Part shown: positions 19,113 to 26,855 of the stretch, piece by piece | Position numbering within the stretch: position 1 is the stretch's first letter | How the letters are laid out: each line of letters starts with the position of its first letter | Source: CS4-C045 sp963844115 | Lineage (GTDB): Bacteria > Planctomycetota > Planctomycetia > Pirellulales > UBA7805 | Direction of reading: 5' to 3' | DNA length: 64,000 bases | NCBI GenBank assembly: GCA_963844115.1 | Contig: CAWJNN010000075.1 | Span: 1-64,000 of the forward strand | The notes under the pieces: generated by a model | Told to the model about the DNA's origin: nothing | The model's input: the letters and a program-made list of their open reading frames with translations, nothing else | Databases searched by the model: none | Program-made: the position numbers and the translations under genes

Positions 19113-20387
19113 ATGATGCACGCGGTGCTATCATGGCTGGGTTTGGTCGAAGTGTTCGATTACCATGCGGCTATGAATCGCTACGCCCAGCAGATTCCGC
19201 CCCGTTGGTGGCCTCCCAAGCTGCATCCGTTTTGGGTCAACGTATTGCGACCGCTCCGCAAGCGGATGCAGCTGCGGGAGCAGAAGCTGATCGAAATCCA
19301 GGTTCGTGACCTGCACCATTTACGTGGCAGTATCGCGGCGGGGCATGGAGTGCTCATCTCGCCAAACCATTCCGGCCATGCCGATGCTCACGTCATGTAC
19401 CAGGCAGCCGACGAGATCGGGGTGCCGTTCTTTTTCATGACTGCCTGGCAGGTATTCTTCCAACGAAAGCGCCTAGGGCAGTGGATGTTACAAGCCCATG
19501 GGTGTTTTAGCATCGATCGCGAAGGCACCGATCTCAAGGCCTTTCGCCAGGCGACCGACATTCTGCAGAAACGACATAACCCGCTGGTCATCTTCCCCGA
19601 AGGCGAGGTCTACCATATCAACGAACGCGTCACACCGTTCCGCGAAGGGGCGGCGGCCGTGGCACTGTCCGCTGCCAAGCGAGCAGATCGTGATGTGGTT
19701 TGTGTACCGTGCGGTATCAAATACGAATACGTCGAAGATCCAACCGACAACCTGCTGGCGCTAATGGATCGTTTAGAACAGGAGATTTTCTGGCGCCCGA
19801 GAACGGACCTTCCACTGCCCCAGCGGATCTACCGCTTCGCCGAAGGAGCCATGGCGCTGAAGGAACTGGAGTACCTGGGACATACCTGTGCCGGAGCCTT
19901 GCCGGACCGCACGACGGCACTTGCCGATCATATCTTGACCATCCTCGAACAACGATATGCTGTGACGCCAAAATCGAACGCGATTCCCGAACGCGTCAAA
20001 GAACTGCGTCGACACGCCCTGCGGGAGCTGGCCGACCTGCCCGACGGCCACCAACGGCGCGGTCCATTCGAACATGACCTCGATGACCTTTTCCTGGTCG
20101 TCCAATTGTTTAGTTATCCGGGCGACTACGTTGTCGAGAATCCAACAATCGAGCGGATGGCCGAAACGTTGGACAAATTTGAGGAGGACGTACTGGACGT
20201 TTACAGTGCATCGATCCGCGGACGCCGTCGAGCAACGATCGTCTTTGGCGCGCCGATTGAGGTGCCCCGTGAGCGGAAAGGCAAGGCGGTAGCCGCTGAG
20301 TTAACGCGATCGATGGAGCAAGGCGTTCAGAAACTTCTGGATAGTATCGAGCTGAAGCCAAATCGCTTCCGTGACGATGACGCGTAG
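19113..20387 (+). CDS. Lysophospholipid acyltransferase-like protein (PlsC domain)
   Basis: The first ~230 residues carry the PlsC acyltransferase motifs: NHSGHADA, a variant of NHxxxxD near residue 86, and FPEGEVYHIN near residue 165. The family acylates lysophosphatidate or related acceptors at the membrane. The C-terminal ~190 residues are a charged, helical extension of unknown role, making the protein (~424 residues) much longer than PlsC (about 245). Two ATGs at 19113 and 19116 follow an AAAGAG stretch; the TTG at 19089 is less likely. The upstream space is filled with repeats. Confidence 0.85.
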   Translation: MMHAVLSWLGLVEVFDYHAAMNRYAQQIPPRWWPPKLHPFWVNVLRPLRKRMQLREQKLIEIQVRDLHHLRGSIAAGHGVLISPNHSGHADAHVMYQAADEIGVPFFFMTAWQVFFQRKRLGQWMLQAHGCFSIDREGTDLKAFRQATDILQKRHNPLVIFPEGEVYHINERVTPFREGAAAVALSAAKRADRDVVCVPCGIKYEYVEDPTDNLLALMDRLEQEIFWRPRTDLPLPQRIYRFAEGAMALKELEYLGHTCAGALPDRTTALADHILTILEQRYAVTPKSNAIPERVKELRRHALRELADLPDGHQRRGPFEHDLDDLFLVVQLFSYPGDYVVENPTIERMAETLDKFEEDVLDVYSASIRGRRRATIVFGAPIEVPRERKGKAVAAELTRSMEQGVQKLLDSIELKPNRFRDDDA

Positions 20388-20426
20388 CCTCGCAAACCCC
20401 CGTCGGGGCAGACATGGTGAATCACG

Positions 20427-20461
20427 GGGCGACGTTCGCGACCAGCTATAATGCGTCGCCC
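20427..20461. terminator. Possible hairpin between converging genes
   Basis: GGGCGACG (20427-20434) pairs with CGTCGCCC (20454-20461) around a 19-base loop. It lies where the acyltransferase and the terpene-cyclase-like gene converge and overlaps the last codons of the latter. There is no T-run, so a terminator role is only possible. Confidence 0.3.
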
Positions 20462-21712
20462 ACGACCTTCCGATCGGCTCGGCAGCGGATCAGTGACATG
20501 ATCGCATAGGCCGTTCCGTACTGGCGGTGGTAGTCGTACAACGGAAAGTCCCACCAGTCGCCGTCACGCTCTTGCAGCGACATTAGCTTGTGAGCCATGA
20601 ACGCTTGAAACCGCGGCCGCTTTTCAGGCGGTAACTCGTCCATGCACAGCGCGGCGTAGTAATGAGCGTAGTAATAGAAGTAGCCCGCGATCGCGAAATG
20701 CGACTCGTGCGGGATCGGCCGCTTGCGGCCGATGTCCAACCATAGATTGCGGGCAAAGAGCCGATCAAGCCAATCGATCAGGACTTGTTCGGTCACATTC
20801 TCTTGTCCGAGGCGGCGTAAGGCGAGATTACAGACCTGGCTGCGACCGAGGCTTCCCGCGGGTCGATTGATTTGATACTGAGGCCACCACCAATGGTTAG
20901 CGCTGTAAAGGTAGCTGAAGTCCACCTTGCGCTGGTGGTTGAGGACTGATTTACCGCGAGTAAATAGTTTTTCGTCGACCTCGAAGCCGGCGTCGCGGGC
21001 CTCTTTGAGTGCAATCAGGCAGGTCGCTGTGGTAAAGCTGGTCGGCATGCTGGCGGGCTTTTGAGTATGAGCACCAAAGTCATAGTAACCCCAACCCCCG
21101 TTGACCGATTCGTAACGATTCAGCAGATCGATCTGCAGGTCAATCGCGTCCTTAATCTCGGCGATTTTCTCTTGGTGGGGGCCGTCTTCGTCACCCGCTC
21201 GCTTTTGCAACTGCAGGAGCGCTCGCAGTCCATAGGTGTGCGCCCAGATGTTGTACATCGCATCCTCGTCCGCTCGACGGACATGCAATCCATCTTTCAG
21301 CCACCATGCTTCCCCGCGATCGATTGCCTCCTGGACTTCCGGACGGTCGTCGCCACTTTCCATCAAAGCCATTAGACACAGGGCTGTTGCGCCGGCACGA
21401 AAACCGTGGTGCGCACCAGGGACGGGGGCATAGACATCCAGCCCTCTGGTCTGGCGAGCACTTCCCCAAGCACCCTGCTTGATCTGGATCTTGAGCAGAA
21501 AATCGATGCCGCGTTGGATTGATTTCTCCAGCTCTTCTGGGGCGGGCGGATCCATCGCTTCGGCGCGGAATCGGGAACTCCTTATTGACCCCCTCAGCAC
21601 CCGATTTGACCGCTTCCTCGGTCCAGGCGGTTTTCGTCAAAGCGCCGAACAGGCATAGAGCAAAAAGCGTTGTGGGAATTCGAAAGGCGTTCATCAGAGT
21701 CGTGCGTCCCAT
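20446..21712 (-). CDS. Exported squalene-cyclase/prenyltransferase-repeat protein, frame interrupted
   Basis: The N-terminus (FRIPTTLFALCLFGALTKTA) is a signal peptide. After a frame break near 21572 (an extra C in TTCCCG) the protein continues FRAEAMDPPAPEELEKS and then shows alpha/alpha-barrel features of the terpene-cyclase/prenyltransferase superfamily: DFLLKIQIKQGAWGS, YESVNGGWGYYDFG and LQERDGDWWDFPLYDY. The catalytic DxDD motif of squalene-hopene cyclase is not seen, so cyclase activity is doubtful; planctomycetes carry many such exported proteins of unknown role. Corrected length is about 421 residues. It lies downstream of the HlyD-type gene on the same strand, with a 46-bp palindrome between. 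Confidence 0.75.
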
Positions 21713-21719
21713 AAGTCAT

Positions 21720-21765
21720 GTAGGCCGGACCAAGTCCCGGCGCGCCGGGACTTGTTCCGGCCTAC
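21720..21765. repeat. 46-bp near-perfect palindrome (family D)
   Basis: Arms of 23 bases meet directly: GTAGGCCGGACCAAGTCCC on the left pairs with GGGACTTGTTCCGGCCTAC on the right, with one mismatch. It lies in the 65 bases between two same-strand genes. It could be a REP-like unit, a terminator, or an mRNA-processing site; no T-run follows. Confidence 0.85.
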
Positions 21766-21777
21766 TTTATCCAAAGG

Positions 21778-23262
21778 TCAATCGGTGTTCTTCGTCAGCA
21801 CTTTGTCGCCGACGCCCAAGCCGCTAAGAATTTCCAGCTGCTGGTCGTGACGATGACCAATGCGAACGTCTTGCTTCCGCTTGTCGTCACCGTCGACAAC
21901 GTAGACATACCCTTTGTCCCCGTCGTCATTGACTTTGACGGCGGTGGCCGGAACCATGATCGCGTCTGGTTTTTCCGCAACGAGAATCGCCATCTTGCAT
22001 GCCATGCCGGCTTGAACCGTCTTGGGTACGTCAACATCACAGATCGCCTCAAACTTGCCGGGTGCGATCGGAATCGAGGAAAGACGGTCGAGCCGTCCCT
22101 TTAGTTTCAATTTGGGATAGGCCGTCGGAGATATCGTCGTGACAGCACCCCGGTTGACTTGATGCAATTGTTTTTCGTCGATGGCGGATCTGACAAACAG
22201 GTCTTCATTCTTGACGATCGTCATCACGACCTGTTTCGGCTTGACGAGGGCGCCGGGCTGCAACGTCGTCGCTACGCCCGACGCGCTGGGCCATGCACCC
22301 AAGACGGCCTGGCCATAGTAGACGACTCCATCGCTGGGAGCGACCACGGTCAGCTCGTCTCCGTCTCGTCGCAGGCGAGACAATTTCTCTTTGCTGCGGC
22401 GAAAGTTGGTCTGCAGTTTTTCCAGTCCCAACCTCGCTTCAACCAACGAAGCCGGCATCGTATCCTCGGCCTGTTGCAGCGCGAGTTTGGCGTTGGTGGC
22501 TGCCTGCTCGATATCTGCCGTAAGACGCGGGAGGCCCAGGCTGTCAAAACGCTCTTTGGACTTTTTCGCCTTTTCCAAGTTGTACTCAAAGGCCTCGACG
22601 CGGTGCCGAGCACGCACCAATACAATTTCTTCGGTTTCTTCGGTTAAGTCATCCGCCTTGTACATCCGCTCCAGCTGCTTTAACTCCTCAAGCTGATACG
22701 AAAGCGAACGTTCCGCCGATCGCAGCGACTCTTCGGCATCGCGAATCATGTCGGCTCGAGCCGACTTGCGAAATCGTGCCAGATTCTCGGCCGATTCGTT
22801 GGCGGCACGTCGCGCCGCAGCCAACGATTCCGGTACCGATTTCTCCTTCAACTCCAGCGCCGATTCGGCGTTCTGCAGCGCCAGCTTGGCCAATTCCAGA
22901 TCGGCTTCCTTGTCGGCCAGGGCGATGTCGAACTCGCGTGTATCGAAACGCAGCAATGGATCGCCTTTCTTGACGCGGGTACCATGATCGACGGCCCATT
23001 CCACCGTCAGCTGGCTCCATTCGTCCGTTTTCACGGCAACTTCGCGCGTCTCGGTGGCCTCGAAGACACCATCGACCTGAACCTCAATCTTCATCGGTTT
23101 CTTTTCCACCGTGAAAGTTGCCGTCGCCTGGCCGTTGCCATTGCTCTTGCCATTGCTCGTTGCCTCCGCTGGCTTATCGGCCTTCGCGTCATCGGCCGAG
23201 ACCGGTTGGGATGCGCAGTAGATGAATCCCAGGATGATGAATGTGTTCAGCAGTCGCTTCAT
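21778..23262 (-). CDS. HlyD-type periplasmic adaptor protein
   Basis: A 494-residue exported protein (signal FIILGFIYCASQPVSA) built like membrane-fusion adaptors. A biotinyl-lipoyl-like half (VAVKTDEWSQLTVEWAVDHG...VKKGDPLLRFD) precedes a long helical hairpin or coiled coil (~residues 125-300). The second lipoyl half (VVAPSDGVVYYGQ) and beta-barrel/MP domains follow. Such adaptors bridge an inner-membrane pump to the outer membrane. No pump or TolC homologue lies next to it here, so its partner is unknown. The 113-residue gene at 23402 and the terpene-cyclase-like gene at 20446 share its strand. Confidence 0.88.
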   Translation of the reverse strand: MKRLLNTFIILGFIYCASQPVSADDAKADKPAEATSNGKSNGNGQATATFTVEKKPMKIEVQVDGVFEATETREVAVKTDEWSQLTVEWAVDHGTRVKKGDPLLRFDTREFDIALADKEADLELAKLALQNAESALELKEKSVPESLAAARRAANESAENLARFRKSARADMIRDAEESLRSAERSLSYQLEELKQLERMYKADDLTEETEEIVLVRARHRVEAFEYNLEKAKKSKERFDSLGLPRLTADIEQAATNAKLALQQAEDTMPASLVEARLGLEKLQTNFRRSKEKLSRLRRDGDELTVVAPSDGVVYYGQAVLGAWPSASGVATTLQPGALVKPKQVVMTIVKNEDLFVRSAIDEKQLHQVNRGAVTTISPTAYPKLKLKGRLDRLSSIPIAPGKFEAICDVDVPKTVQAGMACKMAILVAEKPDAIMVPATAVKVNDDGDKGYVYVVDGDDKRKQDVRIGHRHDQQLEILSGLGVGDKVLTKNTD

Positions 23263-23401
23263 GTGTTGGTTCCTCGCGGTAGCAGATATTTCAGATGATC
23301 GAATGTAGTTGCTGCTTCCTGCGACGTTGATTCGCTTCCTGATTGCGTTATTCTTCTGTCGTTTGCTCGGCTAATGGGCCGCCGTTTTTTACATTACACG
23401 T

Positions 23402-23743
23402 TTACATCACACGGTCGGCTGCCCAAGGGTAACGACGACCCGTTTTGAATTCCTTGTAGTCACTGCCCTGCAGATCGTGAATGGTTTCCCGTTTGTACGC
23501 CGCGCTGATCACGTCAAGTGCTTTGACGACGTCGTCGTCCGGATATCCGAGACCTTGGATTTCAAAGAAATCCTGGTTCACGTCGAACACCTGGAGACGA
23601 TCCGCCCAAACGCGAACCATCCGTAATTCTCGCAATTCGCTGCGTGTTCGCTTGAGAAACTCTAGCACTTCGGCGATCCGACCCGGCTGATATTCCAAGG
23701 ATGCTTGTGGCTGAGGTGAAGTCACGGACGCGATCCTGACCAT
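23402..23743 (-). CDS. Hypothetical protein, 113 residues
   Basis: A small soluble, charged protein with no signal peptide or membrane segment. A helical stretch (GRIAEVLEFLKRTRSELRE) is followed by VWADRLQVFDVNQDFFEI and GYPDDDVVKALDVI. I do not recognise a family. The protein-like composition and an ATG at 23743 support a real gene. It lies 139 bases upstream of the HlyD-type adaptor on the same strand. The 259 bases between it and the cobalamin adenosyltransferase show no clear site. Confidence 0.65.
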   Translation of the reverse strand: MVRIASVTSPQPQASLEYQPGRIAEVLEFLKRTRSELRELRMVRVWADRLQVFDVNQDFFEIQGLGYPDDDVVKALDVISAAYKRETIHDLQGSDYKEFKTGRRYPWAADRVM

Positions 23744-24002
23744 TTCAACAGTTATCCGTGCCGCCTAATCGCTACGACACAAGCAAGACGACATCGGGGA
23801 TCCGCACCGGACACCGGCGATTCGCGGTTCGGTCGATTGTTGCCATCGGCCACCGATCGGGCCGCCTAGGGGCGTCCGCTCGATCGGCCTGGCATCCTGG
23901 TTCGACCGTAAGATGCGCTAGGGAGGGTAGTCTGGTGGGATACCGCATTATAGAGTGTCATCAGCCAGTTGGCACGCACCCCACATCAAGCGATCGATAA
24001 TT

Positions 24003-24563
24003 ATGGCCAAAATCTACACCAAGACGGGCGACGACGGGCAAACCGGCCTGATTGGGGGTCAGCGGGTCGCCAAAAACGACATCCGGATCGAGGCGTATGG
24101 GACCGTTGACGAGTTGAATGCGACGTTGGGGGTCGCTCGTGGTGCCGATCCCAACGACGAGGTGGATCGAATCCTGCAGCGGATTCAGAACGAGTTATTC
24201 GACGCGGGCAGTCGCCTGGCAACGCCGTTGGAGGTCCCGCCCGAACAAATCGCCGTCACCAGGCGCCAGACCCGGTCGCTGGAAACGGAGATGGACCATT
24301 TCGAACAGCAGTTACCCGCCCTCACGCAATTCATCCTACCCGCCGGATCGCGACTTGCCAGCCAACTACACTTGGCTCGCACGGTTTGTCGTCGAGCGGA
24401 ACGTTGCGTCGTGGGACTGAAGCAACACGAATCGGATCGAAAAGACACCGCCGCACTGGGAATTTATCTCAACCGGCTGGGCGACCTGCTATTCGTACTG
24501 GCCCGTGTCGCCAACCACGAATCTGGCGCAGGGGATGTGCCCTGGATGCCCGACACCGAATGA
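24003..24563 (+). CDS. Cob(I)alamin adenosyltransferase, PduO type
   Basis: This enzyme moves adenosyl from ATP to cob(I)alamin, giving coenzyme B12. The 186-residue protein has the PduO/MMAB landmarks: the P-loop-like N-terminus KIYTKTGDDGQTGLIGG, the helix signature ARTVCRRAERCVV, and YLNRLGDLLFVLARVAN near the C-terminus. The length matches the family. The ATG at 24003 gives the canonical N-terminus. No cobalamin riboswitch core was found upstream. A BtuF-like binding protein lies ~9 kb away. Confidence 0.93.
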   Translation: MAKIYTKTGDDGQTGLIGGQRVAKNDIRIEAYGTVDELNATLGVARGADPNDEVDRILQRIQNELFDAGSRLATPLEVPPEQIAVTRRQTRSLETEMDHFEQQLPALTQFILPAGSRLASQLHLARTVCRRAERCVVGLKQHESDRKDTAALGIYLNRLGDLLFVLARVANHESGAGDVPWMPDTE

Positions 24564-24811
24564 TCAAGCTGCGCCGATATCGAGCCGGTTTTTTGAGGAA
24601 AAATACCTTACCACTACCTTTACGCCCTGCCACAAGACGGTTAGGTTGTTAGCCATCGTTTCACGGTCCTGCACAGGCACAACCGGTCCGCGGCTGGTTG
24701 GCAAGATCCGCGATATTGCGACGCGAAGATTTCTCAGGCGGGCGAATGCGGACGTCAATCCGCACTCTTTCTAAACAATAAATTACGCACGCTGAAGGCG
24801 GGGGTTAATCG

Positions 24812-26317
24812 ATGATATTGCGCAGAGTGACCGTATTTTTGGTTTGTTTGGCTGCAAGTCTAATTTGGATTAGCACCTCGGCGCAGGCGCAGTCCGACGA
24901 CGAACGGCCCGGTGATACCGACGTGATGGAAGTTAGTAGCGACGGTGGGGAAGAGTCTGGCGAATCGTCTGACGAGCCGACGTTGGAATCGGTTAACGCC
25001 AAGGCCGATGAAGCGGCGCTCGCCGGTCACAATGCCTGGATGCTTACGTGTTGCGCATTGGTCCTCTTCATGACGGCACCCGGTTTGGCTCTATTCTATA
25101 GTGGCCTGGTTCGCAAAAAAAATGTCGTCGGCGTGATGATGCAGTGTCTTTTCTTAATGGGATTGATGACCGTCTTGTGGGCGCTGTACGGGTACAGTTT
25201 GGCATTTGGCGGTGATGGCAAATGGATCGGAAATGGTGAGTATTTGTTGATGGACAATGTTTCGCGTGGATGGGACGAATCCACCAACACCCCCATCGAA
25301 CCAATGTTCGCCGCGGAAGAGAACTACCGAATTCCACTGCTGACGCACATGCTTTTCCAGGGCATGTTCTTCATCATTACGCCCGCACTGATATGCGGAG
25401 CGTTCGCCGAACGGATGAAGTTCAGCACGATGGTGGTGTTTATGGTCCTATGGGGCACGTTTGTCTATTGTCCTTTGTGCCACTGGGTTTGGGACGGGGG
25501 CATCCTCGGTTTCGTTGCCACGGGTGCTACGGGGAATGGTTTAGCTGGCGGAGCGTTAGACTTCGCTGGCGGCACGGTCGTGCATATCAGTTCGGGAGTG
25601 TCGGCATTGGTCTGCGCTCTCCTAATCGGAAAACGACTTGGATTCGGGCACGAAGACATGCGTCCGCATAATCTGACCTACACGGCTCTGGGTGCCGCAA
25701 TGTTGTGGGTGGGTTGGTTCGGCTTCAACGCTGGCAGTGAATTGGCATCGGATCATTTGACGTCCAGCGCGTTCTGCACGACCCACTTCTCCGCCGCCGC
25801 CGGCGCGGTCGCATGGGCGTTGATGGAATGGATTACGCGTGGCAAGCCGAGCATATTGGGCACTGCTTCGGGTGCGGTCGCCGGCCTGGTGTGTATCACA
25901 CCTGCTGCCGGTTTCGTGAATCCCATGCCGGCACTGATTTTCGGTGCCGCGGGTGGCGTCATCTGCTATTTCGCCTGCAGCACGGTGAAGAGTACTTTCG
26001 GTTACGACGACTCGCTGGACGCGTTCGGTGTGCACGGTATTGGCGGTACGCTGGGCGCAATCCTCACCGGAGTTTTTGCGACCCGTGCCTGTTGGGACGT
26101 TGACGGCGGCCGACCTCTGGGCTTGATCGATGGTGAGTCTCGCATTTTCATTGGTCAGCTTGTCGCGGTCGCAGTGACATGGGTCTTTTCGCTTGTGGCA
26201 ACATTTATCATTCTCAAGGTCCTGGACGTCACGATGGGACTGCGAGTTTCCCAGGAGGAGGAGGTCCAAGGTCTGGACTACACGCAACATGGTGAAGAAG
26301 GATACATCTTTGTTTAA
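24812..26317 (+). CDS. amt: Ammonium transporter
   Basis: A 501-residue Amt channel for ammonium uptake in the inner membrane. A cleavable signal (VFLVCLAASLIWISTSAQA) is followed by an acidic linker (~residues 28-65) and eleven transmembrane helices typical of Amt. Recognisable segments are GLALFYSGLVRKKNVV, DFAGGTVVHISSGVSALV (pore His) and DDSLDAFGVHGIGGTLGAI (second pore His). It precedes glnK by 27 bases, the usual arrangement in which the PII protein plugs the channel when nitrogen is plentiful. The 248-base upstream region holds no sigma-54 promoter with correct spacing. Confidence 0.96.
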   Translation: MILRRVTVFLVCLAASLIWISTSAQAQSDDERPGDTDVMEVSSDGGEESGESSDEPTLESVNAKADEAALAGHNAWMLTCCALVLFMTAPGLALFYSGLVRKKNVVGVMMQCLFLMGLMTVLWALYGYSLAFGGDGKWIGNGEYLLMDNVSRGWDESTNTPIEPMFAAEENYRIPLLTHMLFQGMFFIITPALICGAFAERMKFSTMVVFMVLWGTFVYCPLCHWVWDGGILGFVATGATGNGLAGGALDFAGGTVVHISSGVSALVCALLIGKRLGFGHEDMRPHNLTYTALGAAMLWVGWFGFNAGSELASDHLTSSAFCTTHFSAAAGAVAWALMEWITRGKPSILGTASGAVAGLVCITPAAGFVNPMPALIFGAAGGVICYFACSTVKSTFGYDDSLDAFGVHGIGGTLGAILTGVFATRACWDVDGGRPLGLIDGESRIFIGQLVAVAVTWVFSLVATFIILKVLDVTMGLRVSQEEEVQGLDYTQHGEEGYIFV

Positions 26318-26344
26318 CACGCTGCTGCGTACGAGGAGCATGCA

Positions 26345-26683
26345 ATGAAAAAGGTGGAAGCGATCATTCGACATTTCAAACTCGAAGACGTGAAGAACGC
26401 GCTCTCCGAGCAGGGAATTGCCGGAATGACCATTACGGAAGTCCGTGGATTCGGACGCCAGAAAGGCCACACGGAAATGTATCGCGGCACCGAGTACGCG
26501 GTCGATTTCGTGCCGAAAGTAAAACTGGAAGTCGTCGTTTCCGACAGCGACCTGCAGACGGTGATCGATACGATTTTGCGAAGTGCACAGACCGGCCAGA
26601 TCGGTGATGGCAAGATTTTCGTGGCGGATTTGTCGGATACAATCCGCATTCGAACGGGAGAAACGGGCGAATCGGCGCTCTGA
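26345..26683 (+). CDS. glnK: Nitrogen regulatory protein P-II
   Basis: The 112-residue PII trimer subunit senses 2-oxoglutarate, ATP and ADP. The T-loop with the uridylylated Tyr51 is intact (RGTEYAVDFVPKVK), as is the C-terminal GDGKIFVADLSDTIRIRTGE. GAGGAGCATGCA precedes the ATG. Its place behind amt favours GlnK rather than GlnB, though the sequence alone does not separate the two. The uridylyltransferase glnD follows after a hairpin terminator. Confidence 0.95.
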   Translation: MKKVEAIIRHFKLEDVKNALSEQGIAGMTITEVRGFGRQKGHTEMYRGTEYAVDFVPKVKLEVVVSDSDLQTVIDTILRSAQTGQIGDGKIFVADLSDTIRIRTGETGESAL

Positions 26684-26710
26684 TCCGTCCGTCCAAACCG
26701 CTTATAATTG

Positions 26711-26763
26711 ACGGCGGGCGCTGTCGGTTTGCAAGGATGCAATCCAGAGCGCCCGTCGTTTTT
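26711..26763 (+). terminator. Rho-independent terminator after glnK
   Basis: ACGGCGGGCGCT (26711-26722) pairs with AGCGCCCGTCGT (26748-26759) over 12 bases with one G-U pair. The right arm runs into TTTTT (26759-26763). The loop is 25 bases. It would end or attenuate the amt-glnK transcript before glnD. Confidence 0.75.
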
Positions 26764-26855
26764 GCGCGAATCGATCCCAAAATCATGCTCGACGACCGCT
26801 CGACGAAAACCCTATTCTTGTAATATTCACCGTTCCCTGCATTCCCTGATTCCTC

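Noticed and set aside
23744..24002. Cobalamin riboswitch upstream of the adenosyltransferase
   Set aside because: No GCCACTG-type B12 box or matching fold could be recognised.
24564..24811. Sigma-54 promoter ahead of amt
   Set aside because: TGGCA- and TTGC-like words occur near 24700, but the spacing between the GG and GC elements is wrong.
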